Positions 35,147 to 46,201 of a DNA stretch of 64,000 nt are shown one piece after another. The notes under the pieces are model-generated. The model had not been told where the DNA came from and ran no database searches. It saw nothing but the letters and a program-made list of their open reading frames with translations. Source of the stretch: Schistosoma haematobium. Its lineage: Eukaryota > Platyhelminthes > Trematoda > Strigeidida > Schistosomatidae. The stretch is taken from assembly GCF_000699445.3 (NCBI RefSeq), contig NC_067196.1, positions 60,455,364-60,519,363 of the forward strand, given 5' to 3'. The translations under genes were made by a program, and so were the position numbers. The stretch's first letter is position 1; the number at the start of each line of letters is the position of its first letter.

Positions 35147-35465
35147 TTGACAAAAATTAGTTCTAGTTTATTTTAGGATTGATTTTGTGGAACTTACTGA
35201 GTAGTTGCCAATATAATATCATAATGTCAATTAAGTAATTTTAATGATAATTATGTTAACTATATGAAACAATGTTTTTTTTCAAAGGATATTCTGCTCA
35301 AATTTTGTTAGTCACCAACGTTTTTTTATAAAAAAACATGTATTTTATTCGTCAAGACACTTGATTTATTAAATCATTACTAAATTCAAAGTTGAAGTTT
35401 TCTGGTTTGATCAGGTCGATCGATATTTTTGTATCTTTCTAAATGATAACAATAGACATTTTTTA
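34690..35465. other. AT-rich spacer with compound microsatellite
   Basis: Nothing recognised except the microsatellite at 35079-35146. Confidence 0.5.
35079..35146. repeat. Compound (TTA)n(TAG)n microsatellite
   Basis: About 11 TTA units run directly into about 11 TAG units, a compound array probably born from one point change followed by expansion. Confidence 0.95.
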
Positions 35466-35496
35466 TAAGCAAAGATGGATAGTGTCTAGTAGTAGG

Positions 35497-35540
35497 ATCC
35501 AGGACTCGCGTTTCGTACTATCTTGAGACTCGTCAGCCGA
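35497..35540 (-). ncRNA. Hammerhead motif, family A (minus copy)
   Basis: Core CTGACGA (35536-35530) and GAAA (35514-35511) are intact on the minus strand, with CGCGAGTC and CTGG following. Stem II (GTCT/GTAC) and stem I are weakened. Confidence 0.6.
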
Positions 35541-35790
35541 ATGTGCCTGGATTCCAGAACTAATGTTCACTCTGAGACTCGGACCCAGTACCATTCGCTT
35601 CGAACGCCATCACGTTATCTACTTAGCTCCTGAGTCCTGATGGCCACCTGCATGTGCAACAGGGTGAAGTTTAAATTCACCGGGTGTTGTTTTACTTTTA
35701 TCTTTCCATCGTTATTTAGGACTGTAATTGATCAGCACGGTACTGAGTTTGAGTCCCGGAGTGAGCATCAACTCTGGGATGCAGGTACAT

Positions 35791-35831
35791 CCAGCTGACG
35801 AGTCCCAAATAGGACGAAACACGCGTCATGG
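35791..35831 (+). ncRNA. Hammerhead motif, family A (core and stem II intact)
   Basis: CCAG, core CTGACGA (35795-35801), perfect stem II GTCC/GGAC around CAAATA, GAAA (35816-35819), CACGC, cleavage triplet GTC (35825-35827), ATGG. Stem I is weakened (ATGG for CTGG). Confidence 0.72.
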
Positions 35832-35990
35832 ATCCTATCGCTAGACGCTATCCATCTTTGCTTATAAAGCTTGTAACTTCAGGCAATATCGAGGCAGTCC
35901 GCACAGGAAGCACATATGCCAACAAGAGACTGATCAATTGCAGTCCTAAATAACAATGGGAAGATACAAGTAAAGAACACTAAGTGAAAA

Positions 35991-37835
35991 TAGACATTCT
36001 GTCTATTACCTAACAGATAATTGGTAGTATCTTGTTATGGAGAGTAATGTTCTTTTGTTGTTGACAATATCACAAGTGAAGGAGCTGATTCATATATTTT
36101 ATCTCATAAAATACAATTACTTGTGTAACAATATTTAATGTACCTACCAATCAATCTAATAATTCTTTATAAGCAACAAAAAGTCTCTCCTAATTGGTCG
36201 GTGTACAATCAGTTTACTTTCATCAGGTACTTTAAACTCGCCTTTAATATTACCAATCGTTTTAACATCATTATTATGAAAAATCCAAAGTTTGGTTCTC
36301 TATTAAATAGTCCCTATTGGTTTTGCAGAGAAGAAACTGTTATGGTTACCAATTCTTATTAGTGAATCTAAGGGAGCATTTATTTTTGATAGGTACTTTT
36401 TCTGGTTCCTTCAATTTACCGTTGGTTGTACGACCAGACCAATTCAATTATACTGTCAAGAATAACAAGTGATTTATGTTCCGTTTTATACTTACTAAAG
36501 CATAAATTCAGAAATACCAGAGTAAACTGTTGTCTGAATATTCTAACCTAGATTTTTCCTAACAAAGTATCTAGAAAGTGAAATTCCTAGTCACTCCCCA
36601 ATTCTAGTATAAATTTTGTCGGCATATAATACTTAAGGGACTCAAGAATAATAATACAATTGCAGCTTTAACAATCACAGATAATGAGAACATTACTCAT
36701 AGACCTCATGTATAGATGAGATCACTCAATCACAAAAATAAAGTACGGTATGCTTAGATTTAATTATGAAGTAGTTTACTAACAGAAACCCTTATGACTA
36801 GCCTATTGCTCTTTCTCGTGTAAATTCTTTACTAAATCTGAATTAAATGTTGAAATCACGGGTCGAATTGTTCAAAATAGTACGGTTTACCTTTTACACA
36901 AAAAGTTTACTGTTTTCTTGAAATAAGCATTTGTAAGGAGTGAAATAGCGTTGAATGTAAAAATTGTATTTGAAATAATCTCAGAAATTAAAATAGCGTT
37001 CAAATAAATCATTCAGCCCCTCCTTCCAGTCTAGTTAACACTGATTATCGAAGTAATAAAAAATTAAATATTTCGAACAGGCTGTAGTTGTTTTGAGTGA
37101 TTATAGGATTTTAGTTAGCTTTTTGAAGTTGTAATAGTATGAATTTTTTGATATTCAGTGTTTTTTTTTAGTTTTGTACCATGTTTCTAAAGTACTTGTA
37201 TCTAATTCAAAAAAGTTTGTTTTAACCCTAGAGTAATCGAACCTTCATGCATTTGAATAGGATAAAAGTAATATCATACATCCATGGCTATACTATTTAT
37301 CACACCATTTTATTCTCTATCGATTAGGCATGATTTACCAAGAAACACTCCCAAAATACATCATATGGAACAGTTAAAAGTTGCAATTAAAGGGACTGCA
37401 ATTCTTTGTTATCATAGGTCATTTTATCTGGTGATCAAGGGAGCGATATCTGTGAAATTATCAGTCAGGAGCAAATGCTACACTAAGCTGTGACTATTAA
37501 GTAAGGACATTTCCAAAATCCAACCATTATCTACAACTTTCATGTCTACGCTATGAATGAAATATCAATGATTACACTATTTTTAATAATAACTGTTTAG
37601 AGTTACTAATAATATTTGATTTCTTAGTGTTATATGAAATCAGATTATCATTCTTTATAATATGACACTTCTATGACTTAAAATTATAAATTATTACATA
37701 CCTGTTTGGGTCAACTAAATTTAGAAGAATAATTAAACATAAAAATTGATATTGAGGGGGTTTATTTTAGGTCGTAAATAGATCAACTGATTTTAAAGTG
37801 AACAAGGAAGGAACTTAGTTGCAAACAAGGCTACT
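35991..37835. other. AT-rich spacer
   Basis: Nothing recognised; short open frames lack domain signatures. Confidence 0.5.
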
Positions 37836-37837
37836 TT

Positions 37838-38260
37838 AGGTGCTGTTAAAGATATGATGGCGATTGTCACTTCCTGACCGCTCACACCGTTGAAAGGAAC
37901 TTTGTCCCAGAGGATTTGAAAAGGAAATCAGTTTAGTAGTGGTGTCGGAAACATGAGAGCTTCACCGTGGTGCTCAAGGGACAGTTGACCGCAACTGACC
38001 ATATATGGTACTTCTATAAGTAGGTTTTAATTTGTTACCTCCGTGGGCGATGGGGATTCACGAAGCAAAGTGAGGTGTGTCTTTATTAGAACTGAAAGTT
38101 TCCATCTCCCTTAGCTGTAAGAAGCACTGCCGTAGATGCTCGCTATCTGAAACGAAAGGTTCACTGCTATCACACTCCAGTACGGCTGACAGGAGGACTT
38201 TGCTGATGTCATCAGTTTTCACACCTGCTAGCCAACGTCTACGGCATTGTCGACCCGAAT
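37838..38260 (-). pseudogene. Decayed 5' fragment of the 3.93 kb RTE-like element
   Basis: Aligns by eye with 21898-22330 in the same (minus) orientation. GCTGTTAAAGATATGATGGC matches GCTGTTAGAGGTATGAGGGC, and the later GTGAGGTGTGTCTTTATTAG matches the corresponding 5' region. It covers the N-terminal, Ser/Pro-rich part of the polyprotein, well diverged and with stops. A copy this worn suggests the family has long been resident. As 5' truncation is the rule, an isolated 5' piece implies later deletion or recombination. Confidence 0.65.
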
Positions 38261-40610
38261 AAACGGGGTTTTCAGCCCACATATTTGAACTGGGTGGCCA
38301 TAACAGATATATTTGAACACCAAACCAAGACGGTGTGAATAATTTGCACAGATGGCCGTGTGATGCAAAAATGTCCAAGGGATCAAAAATGAGTCTGTTT
38401 TTCAGCAACATAAGGAAAAGAAAAGGGAGTGGTTTTATTCCATATACTGGGATATAAACCTATATAATTATTTGATACTCTTACGTTTATTCAAGAAGCA
38501 TTATTCAATATGCAAAGAGGTTAACAAGAGTGCATAGCATTCAAAATTTCTTTGCGGTTCTCTAGAGTTTGAATATACTGAATCAAATATAAGATGAATT
38601 TAATAAAGTTTATATATTTTCGAGGTTTTATTGATCAAGTTCTTAAGTTATAATTACAATCACTTCCTCTTAGTTAACAAGGTTCCTATGTTCACCAAAT
38701 GACTTGCAACGATGAATGAAAAGCATCTAGCCAAAGATAAGGCATTACATGTACTCAGTAGCTGTGGATTTCTATTAGTTCTTTAATATTTTGCCGATGT
38801 TATAAACTATGTACGAAAACAACTAGGAGTAATCCAAATAAATGTTTTCACACTTTCATCTTACTGTTACTTAGTATGTCTATTTTCGGCGATATATGTT
38901 CTAAGGGACAAAAACATTTCAAAAATAGATTGACACTACAATTATGTGTATCAACATTCAATCCAAGGTGTTATCTGCGATTTTCATAATTATAATCAAC
39001 ACGATAAGTGAACAGACACGAAAATCAGACATTCTGTACTGAGCACTGCACATACATACATCCACTAACTTTATGAAAAGAGGGAAGTAATCTTACTAGT
39101 TTTTATTTCCAAATAATAAAATAAACATAAATAAGTACATCTGATTGGTAAACTAGTCTGGAGTAGATATAAACTTTTTCTACTCACTAAAGTGTATTTA
39201 AATGGAAAATATATCTGATAGTTGGTTCACAATTGCCATGAAATGTTCAAAATAAACGGCATGTAGGAAATGGAATAGCTTGGTAGATTGGTCCAACGGT
39301 TTTATCTCATATAGTAAGTGTTATAAATAACTAGTCAACTATTCACAACCGAATAAAATTATATTCTCAGAGTTAGTATAATCAAAAATATAAATGCAAC
39401 TGAGCCTTCAAAATCTTCCCAATTGAACCATTTACTTGTCGATAGGTTAGAAAAATGGAACTATTTTGGAGCTTTATAGAGATTATGCATTAATATACAA
39501 TAAATGTTTCAATCTACTTTATAAAAAATCTATAGCTTTAAGCCGCTCCTTACTGGTACTTGATAATTACTTCAGTTCTGGATTCCAGCTAGATATTCCA
39601 ATACCCATCTGAGTGATAGTATTATTTGTTCTAGGCTACTTTGTTATAAACTACTGTCTTGGAAATTGAGAAATGATGTTAGGCACTTTGCGTAGAAAAT
39701 AGGTATTCAATAGTAGATATTTTTAGACATTGATTACTTGTGGTGAAAGACATGAGTAAGGTGCACTTTAAAATTAAAAACGCAGGTAACGAAATGGGAG
39801 CATGAACCCTCAATGAGTCATTCATTTGAAAAATGTAACAGTCTAAATAACAGTTTATCCTAATTTGGAACGTCTGTTATGACGTTATTGGAAGCAAAAA
39901 CCAGCTAATAGGATATTAAACTAGGCATATGAAGTTCATTTATATTAGGTTAACACACATGAGTTTTCCGTTTACTGTATAAAGCATATAATGAATCGAT
40001 TCCTGGAAAGACTATTAAAAAAAACCAAAAAATATCTTAACCGGTCGTACTTATCCCCTTTTGTATCATATAGAATAATAAATTTCGTGTTATTTCAAAT
40101 CCACGAGTCAGCTACATTATCTCTTTATATTTATTAGTATCTGAGTTCTTCACTACTCCACATTAAATTCCTCATTGACCATTTATGTTTATATCCCTGT
40201 CCGTTTCTATGAATTCTTCCTTTTCGACTTCGCTTTTCGTGCTGTTTCAAATTCTTGTATCATGAAATAACGTATGGTACACTTATAAATGTTAGTTCTT
40301 ACAAAAAATAGAAGCACAAAGTCGATTATAATATCAAAAGCCAGGAAAAATAACACTCAATATACCTGAACAGCTTAAGTTCGAATTAGTTAAAAGTCGA
40401 AATGCAGTCAAAGACAATATGTTTTCAACAAATATATTATTATCAAAATAGTCCAAAAATTAGTATATAAATTCCATCTTTTTATATACCGTGTATTGTG
40501 CGTTTTAGTCATGATTCAATAAATTCAGGTCGCTCGTAAACTACTTTTGGAGAAAGAACCTTTGGTTAGATAAAATATATCAGTAGAACACAAATAAGTA
40601 ATAAAAAGCT
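38261..40610. other. AT-rich spacer downstream of the lipase gene
   Basis: No gene recognised. On the minus strand the first clear AATAAA after the lipase stop lies near 40130, about 480 bases downstream; whether it serves the gene is unknown. Confidence 0.45.
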
Positions 40611-40614
40611 TATT

Positions 40615-42069
40615 TTACTTAGAGGAGTTATTAGAGAAAAAGTGTACAAAGGAAATGTATGAAAATACATTACGATAAAGTGATCTTTGAAAATCAATAG
40701 GTACTTGTTCCTGAGATGATTTGAGTAGAGTTCTCGACCAACAAGCATCAAAATGGTCCCACAGAAATTTGAACCTTCTTTTATTAGATATGCAACTGGT
40801 TTTACTGGTATTTTCACAATCGACATCAAGATGAGACTCGTTTTTCTGAATTCCATCGATCCATCTATTTACATTGTCGATGTACCATACTCCGGGCTTT
40901 ATACTTTCATGAAGTGACAACAAACATTCTTGTTTTGGAAACACTTCAACAAATGATTCAGCTCCACGCGGTATACACTGGTTTATTACAGTAACCAGAC
41001 CATCATTGTCTCTTAATGGGTCCACATCGGTGCTTATTTTCTGTATCTTATATATTGCTTCCTTTGTATGATCATCAAGACAGTTGTCATTAGTTTTATC
41101 TAAAAGGCTAGCAGAAAATGGCCATAATATCGGCGACATTTCAGAGGGTATGTAAAGAGTAGACGACATAGTTGCACTGGAAAATAGAGAAAGATAAAAT
41201 GTATCATTGTAGATGAAATCCGGAACACACTTCAAGGAGCCCTTAATATTCGATGAATTGTGGAGAATTTCTTGAAGCTTTAAAATACCCTCCGGCGTCT
41301 GGTCATAAATTATGTTATCACCCGAACTAAACATTCCACACTTCAAACTAGAATTCAACTTGTTCAAAACTTCCTCCCCAGACAGAAATTGAAGACTATT
41401 ACTAGTATCAGAAACCCAGTGATCTATGGACCAGTTTAAAGCTCGATTAAGTTGTTCAGAGTCTAGTTTTAGTTTTGACATGGCTGCCCATATGACACCT
41501 CGACGAAGTATTTTTGCTGCCTTCTGAACCTTTATATGAATACAAGCTGAACATCCAAGATTTTTGCATTCTTTGCACAAAAATTTTCCGTTAATCAGAC
41601 GTAAAATTTCTTTGTTAATCACATCTGATAGAGCACATTCATTGAGTGCACCATTAATGGACGTAATTGACAAAATCCACTTAGCACTGGTTCCTTTATT
41701 CCAAAAATCGATTTCGAGAAGCCTTTGAAGAACTCTGGCTGTATTTATAGCAGTAGAATGACACACAAGGTGAACGGGATTTGAAGGCCCCCATTCTAAG
41801 TACACTGGAGGTATTTTACTATAATCCTTACCCCAGCGGGAATGTCCGAAAAATTGTGAATGTCCTGATCCATAATCCACCAACGTACCGGTTATCTGCG
41901 CAAATATTTCACAAGCTCTGTCGTGATGGGAAGCTATAGGACTTGGGTCAACAGACGAAACTGAAAGACTAGTGGGGAAAATGGAACTGTCTAGTGCACT
42001 TTCCCAGTACCCGTCAGTCAAGCCCCAACCTGGTAATCCTGGTATCAATATTACTTTGCCTTTATCCAT
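40615..42069 (-). CDS. Lipase-like alpha/beta hydrolase (bacterial family I.5-like)
   Basis: Intact 484-codon frame. By motif it resembles the zinc-containing lipases of Geobacillus/Staphylococcus type (family I.5) and their eukaryotic relatives, which hydrolyse acylglycerol esters. Seen: strand and oxyanion loop VILIPGLPGWG (6-16); DRACEIFAQITG with Asp50; DYGSGHSQFFGHSRWG with His70 and His76; HLVCHSTA with Ser105 (nucleophile; usual GHSMG or CHSQG is CHSTA); IDHW with Asp216; NDGLV with Asp356; WDHFD with His439. Ser105/Asp356/His439 form the triad; Asp50/His70/His76/Asp216 match the zinc ligands, with the 20- and 6-residue spacings kept. Extra Cys-rich insert (KFLCKECKNLGCSACIH, 162-178) and longer C-terminal loops. 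No signal peptide, so probably intracellular. An in-frame TAG lies two codons upstream of the ATG; no intron is needed, unusual for schistosomes. A 5' non-coding exon or trans-splicing is possible. Confidence 0.88.
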   Translation of the reverse strand: MDKGKVILIPGLPGWGLTDGYWESALDSSIFPTSLSVSSVDPSPIASHHDRACEIFAQITGTLVDYGSGHSQFFGHSRWGKDYSKIPPVYLEWGPSNPVHLVCHSTAINTARVLQRLLEIDFWNKGTSAKWILSITSINGALNECALSDVINKEILRLINGKFLCKECKNLGCSACIHIKVQKAAKILRRGVIWAAMSKLKLDSEQLNRALNWSIDHWVSDTSNSLQFLSGEEVLNKLNSSLKCGMFSSGDNIIYDQTPEGILKLQEILHNSSNIKGSLKCVPDFIYNDTFYLSLFSSATMSSTLYIPSEMSPILWPFSASLLDKTNDNCLDDHTKEAIYKIQKISTDVDPLRDNDGLVTVINQCIPRGAESFVEVFPKQECLLSLHESIKPGVWYIDNVNRWIDGIQKNESHLDVDCENTSKTSCISNKRRFKFLWDHFDACWSRTLLKSSQEQVPIDFQRSLYRNVFSYISFVHFFSNNSSK

Positions 42070-42698
42070 GGGCTATCTTTGACATCAGAAGTTTGGTTAA
42101 ACAGTGAAATTAGACGTATTTTTATATTATGACAGAATGTTGTTGGGAATGATGCTAATAATATTATATCTGACAAAATACTTTGCACGTCAATAAACTA
42201 GATTTTCATAATTGACAGGTATATATTGCACTGTTACAATCATTCCATGAGATGGTTAGAAAACAGTAACCAGCAAAATAATCGAATTCGTGCCTCGTCA
42301 ATAGAGTTCTGCCTCAATATTCAATGTCTCAAGCTTCTTACTTCCAAACTTTATATAACAGTAAACGCGAAGTGTATGCTCCATGGGATCTGCATCTTTA
42401 TTAGAAGAGAGCGTTCTTAATGATGAGAAAATATGATTCTTACTATGCTTCTCTTGTTACTGAAGGGGAAAACCTAGTCAATAAATTGTAAAGATGAACA
42501 CCCCCAGTACCTACAGAACTAAAGTAAACATTGAACTTTCCTTTTAAAAACTTTCTTAAAGACGAAATCGCAGTCATTTCTGGTAAGAAATTGCGAAGTT
42601 GATTTATTACGGAAACGAAGTGTTTGCACGGATTTTGTACGGGCTATTTCGTGTTTTGGAATAAATAGAAGTCTTCATAAGTACAAATTAGTACTAAA
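42070..42698. promoter_or_regulatory. Presumed divergent intergenic region
   Basis: About 630 bases between the lipase start (minus) and the candidate exon at 42699 (plus). It would hold both promoters if the second gene is real. No TATA box or other element could be assigned with confidence. Confidence 0.3.
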
Positions 42699-42813
42699 AT
42701 GCATAACCGATCTTTCGTGATGAAAAAGATTGTCAGTGGTACGACACATAACGTTTATATCTCCTTAATCCTTCTGTGTTTCACAAATTGCAAATATAAA
42801 GCTTTCAGACGAG
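42699..42813 (+). CDS. Candidate first exon of an unknown gene
   Basis: An ATG frame of 38 codons plus one base, ending in GACGAG followed by GTATGTATAC, a good splice donor. It contains a hydrophobic stretch (YISLILLCF) followed by Cys, so it could be a signal peptide or anchor. Splicing over a 62-base intron (42814-42875, ending TTTCAAG) joins it in frame to 42876. Short introns near gene starts are normal in schistosomes. Supported only by frame and splice-site fit. Coding on the opposite side of the lipase start suggests a head-to-head pair. Confidence 0.4.
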
Positions 42814-42875
42814 GTATGTATACTTTATTTTTTGATTCCAACACCTTACTTTCCATTCTTTAAACACGTTTCAAG

Positions 42876-43087
42876 AAGGCAATCTCGTTCTCAAGGTTGG
42901 AAGATATTGTGCAGATGTGCTTCTCCGGGTGAGCTATCGAGTAAACAATGAAAGCCGTTCTAAATGCTACGTAATATTCTGGGAAGAAACCCCAGTTTAT
43001 GGTATACTTTGTTGCTTCATGATACCAGTGGGAAGAGGCACCTGGAATACAACACAGAGCGAGGTCCGCTCCCTTTCTAGAAACTGA
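42876..43087 (+). CDS. Candidate second exon, weakly FHA-like
   Basis: In frame with the preceding exon for 70 codons to TGA (43085). It reads NLVLKVGRYCADVLL, then NNESRSKCYVIFWEE. Forkhead-associated domains have a GR, then (about 10-15 residues on) S-R-x-H, then a YGT(F/V)N motif; here VGR and ESRS are present, the His is Cys, and the same frame directly after the TGA reads NYGTVI. That makes a decayed or mis-spliced FHA domain conceivable. An alternative donor, CTCCGG/GTGAGC near 42930, could end the exon earlier. Two acceptor positions three bases apart (42876, 42879) keep the frame. Tentative. Confidence 0.33.
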
Positions 43088-43089
43088 AA

Positions 43090-44080
43090 TTATGGTACTG
43101 TTATCATATAGAAACTATGGGATGAGTAGAGCATCACTGATGTTTACTATTCGCACCCTACATTTGCCAATATTGAGAGGGAGAAGGTTTCTACTGTGTC
43201 CAGCCTCATATCCTATTCGAGTTTTTCTGACGAGACAAGATATTAATTGGAATTAGTGCCTATCTCCAAACCTTCGGATCACATCCACATAGCAGAGTTT
43301 GGGAGTCTATAGTACAAGGTAACTTATTAAGAAATAATTAGAATATGAGCGGTCCAAGGATTTACACTTACAACATCCCACTTTTTATTGAGATCGAAAT
43401 CATACAGAATAAGATGAACTCTGGTGGCTTGTGGTTTCGTTCATAGATATCCCGCAAGCCATATCATCGAAGGCTGAATAATAGCTTCTAGGTTGAGCTT
43501 TGGTCAGGGAATCTCATAATAATTCTAGGAGGCCTATCTGAACAGAATACCTAAGACCCATTTATAGGCCCGACAATTCCAGACAGTTAATAGGTTTGTA
43601 TTACATGATCCAAATAGAAAAAGTGTATATCATGATTCGGAAGATTTACTGAGCATTCAACCATGAAGAGATCTTTTTCGAACTCTGTGAGTCCGAACAT
43701 GATAACATGTTTGTTATTCGGCTGCTGTTAGCTCTGAGCTGGGCCGTCAGTCTTTATCAAGAAGGGTAATAGTCTGATTGATCCGCACTAGCTCTGCAGC
43801 AGCAATCAGTGCAAAGATGTAGTTTCTACTTTATTCAATCAAGTGATAATATAAACAATACTTATTCTGATTAGAAAATACAATCGCTAAACACAGCATG
43901 AGAAAGTGGATTATGATGTGCCTATACTTGACAGAGATATTCGAAACCCTTTGTTGATTTACATATTCTGATGAATAGGAGAATACGTAGTGGCGCTGGT
44001 TCTTAAGCACACGATCTTTTAAGCCGAACATACAATTAATGAGAAGATTTACATTCGACGTGTAACGTTGAGAAAAGGTG
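43090..44080. other. Unassigned sequence
   Basis: Composition is somewhat less AT-biased than the typical spacer, with no recognisable gene. If the 42.7 kb gene is real this would be intron. Confidence 0.4.
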
Positions 44081-44084
44081 AAAG

Positions 44085-44330
44085 ATGAAGCGAGAACACT
44101 AATTCGATGTGGCATTGCTCAGCCTTACAGGAGTGGTCACTATATGTAGCTTAGTACTATTCGCATTAAATATATTATTCTATCCCTAGCCCAAATGTGC
44201 TCTTTGGAAGTATTGAACATCATATTGCTGATTATCACTAGGACGAGTCAGTATAGACGACGACATGACTTCCACGTAAGATCTCATGGATTAGATAGTC
44301 CCATAATAACAAATCTACAATTTCGAGATG
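44085..44330 (+). repeat. Old LTR fragment related to the 45-59 kb array, opposite orientation
   Basis: The plus strand here aligns with the reverse complement of the array LTR: GGCATTGCTCAGCC against GGCATGGCTCGGCC, TTAAATATATTATTCTATCC against the TAATAAATATATTGTTC region, an identical 18-mer GACTTCCACGTAAGATCT, then GATTAGATAGTCCCATAATA. Overall it is clearly diverged. It abuts or lies within the decayed RTE copy to its right. Confidence 0.65.
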
Positions 44331-45487
44331 AGGCTTATTATTATAGTAGCAAAGATAAATGTACTACTGTCTAACCAGATCATAATTCTACAGTTCAGAA
44401 CAATGAAGGCTGCATTTGCTTCGCCAATCAGTGCTTTCACACCTGCTATATATCTTCCTTGTTTACCAATGATGCTGACTGGGTACGTGAAAGCTTCCAT
44501 CTCTTCCAGAGCTTCTCCGTTAAGTTTTAATAGGTTGGTATTCTCATTGTTGAATTCCAGGATGGTGGTTTACCCTTGTGTATATTGTAGCCTACTAACT
44601 ATAATATATTTCTGCGAGGGCAGGTACATGCTATTTTTAGGCATGCAGAGGTTTCTGCCACACTGGTTGCTTCGACCTGCATTTGTTGATGTGTATGGGA
44701 TAGAAGGGACAGGTCATCCACAAAGTCAAAATTGTCTAGTTGCTTCCATGCTGTCCATTGCACTCCGTGCTTCACGTCAAATGTCGAGGTTTTCATAATT
44801 CGGTCAACCACCAGAAAGAAGAGAAATTGGGAGAGTGAGCAACATTGTCAAACACCGCCCTTCACTTGAAATGAGTCTGTCAGCTGTCCTTCATGCACAA
44901 CCTTGAAGTGTAATCCGTCATCTGAATTCCTTACCTGACCCGTCTTTCTAGCTTACAATATTTCCCTGATAATTTCTTCGTTGTGTCACACAGATATCTC
45001 ATATTTCCTTCTGTTGCAGCTTTTTCCGATGTCGTTGCTAGGTCTTCCACGTATTTCTGCCTGTTGGCTCTAATGCTCTTCTTCACTTGCTTGTTTGTTC
45101 CTTTGTATTCGATCTGTGCCTTGACTTTCTCTGTCCTCGTTCGGCTGTTGTTGAGTGCTGTCTTTCTGTTCTTCCTTTCTTGAATCCTGTCCACAGTTTC
45201 GATGGAGATCCATTCCTTATGACGATATTTCTTGACGCCGAACACTTCCAGACACGTTGAATTTTATGCTTGTTTGATCTCTTTCCGATTGTCATCCATA
45301 GTAGTTTCTTCTCCTTTGACTGGATCTTGTAAGGCTTAGAACATTTTGTTGGGAAGTATCTTGAATTGGTTGAGTTTATCAGTGCATCGAAGGAAAGCTG
45401 TATTAGTCTTTTGCAATGCTCCTTCTTGTTGTTAGAAATGGTATCAGTCTCATGTCTTCCGAAGAATCTCAGCCTCCACCATGAGAC
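44325..45487 (-). pseudogene. RTE-like retrotransposon copy with RT core deleted
   Basis: Minus-strand copy of the (TAAG)-tailed family. It reads, 5' to 3': a worn pre-linker (45487-45250); HKEWISIETVDRIQERK and KKSIRANRQKYVEDLATTS (45245-44931); then it jumps to the region just before the catalytic box (HEGQLTDSFQVK-like, QFLFFLVV, MKTSTFDVKHG), FDFVDDLSLLSH (YADD box as FVDD), and EAFTYPVSIIGKQG with VKALIGEANAAF to about 44325. About 230 codons of RT fingers and palm are missing at one point. Its 5' side is cut by the LTR array at 45487. Non-functional. Confidence 0.82.
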
Positions 45488-45900
45488 TTTAGAATTATGG
45501 TCTACTATGATATTAGTACTGCTAATAATAGACCTAATCCTAAATTTGTACATTTGTCATGATATAACTGCCTAATCTATAAGATCTTACGTGGAAGTCA
45601 CACCATCGACTACACCAACTCACTGTATCGTATCAATTACCAATACATGATGTAGAACAAGGTTAGGCTAGAGAAAGAACAATATATTTATTACGAATAG
45701 AAGATATAAGGTAATATTCAGAGGGTTCACGCCTGCATGGCCGAGCCATGCCACTCGATCAACTCCAGTACATTCAATTCATTGTTCGCGCCTCCTCCAT
45801 TGTTAGGTATCCCTCCGCGTTAAATATTGAATATCTATTTTCTGAGTAGTCTCGTGTTCACAGCTTTGTGGATTGTGTGGCTATTGTCCAATCCACTACA
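45488..45900 (-). repeat. LTR 1 (3' LTR of unit 1)
   Basis: 413 bases; the outer end reads TTTAG instead of TGTAG. Internal landmarks shared by all five LTRs: an imperfect palindrome near the TGTAG end (GGTCTA...TAGACC), a perfect 7-bp hairpin GCATGGC-CGA-GCCATGC, and a TATA-like AATATATTTATT. Confidence 0.85.
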
Positions 45901-45915
45901 CTACTCTCCCACCAG
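45901..45915 (-). promoter_or_regulatory. Polypurine tract next to 3' LTR
   Basis: Minus strand CTGGTGGGAGAGTAG directly abuts the LTR start, as required for plus-strand priming. The same tract adjoins the LTR in units 2-4. Confidence 0.7.
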
Positions 45916-46149
45916 AATCAACGTGATGTTGGTTCGATACCGAATTGGATGGGATCGTCGCGCGCCGGAGGTTACCAAGGATAATAAGAATCCTCCGGGT
46001 ATTGGTAAGCTGAAAGATAAATCAAAAGAAAGCGGCAGCATCTGGTCGGGAAATACATGTAATAATTTTAAAATATCTACCTTCATGCTTAAAACGCTTG
46101 AAATGAAAATTTGGGTGAAGATTATTTGAGCTATAAAAAACGGGATTAC

Positions 46150-46201
<52 letters not shown>

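Larger units (their letters stand above)
35467..35990. mobile_element. Family A hammerhead elements, head-to-head pair
   Basis: Minus copy 35467-35605 and plus copy 35745-35875 are mirror images across the 3' flank, ribozyme, spacer and B box (CGGACCCAGTACC against GGTACTGAGTTTGAGTCCC). The centre (35606-35744) holds an A box complement and a reversed head segment. The plus copy continues past the ribozyme into a new head (35885-35975, GCACATATGCCAACAAGAG), as in a tandem satellite unit. It therefore combines satellite-like tandem order with inversion. Confidence 0.8.

Noticed and set aside
40566..40856. 96-codon frame overlapping the lipase 3' end
   Set aside because: Shadow frame on the same strand; the lipase frame continues through it with conserved catalytic His.
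45827..46129. 100-codon plus-strand frame repeated in the array as a gene
   Set aside because: It starts inside the LTR on the antisense strand, is truncated to 78 codons in units 2 and 3 by a homopolymer indel, and has no domain.
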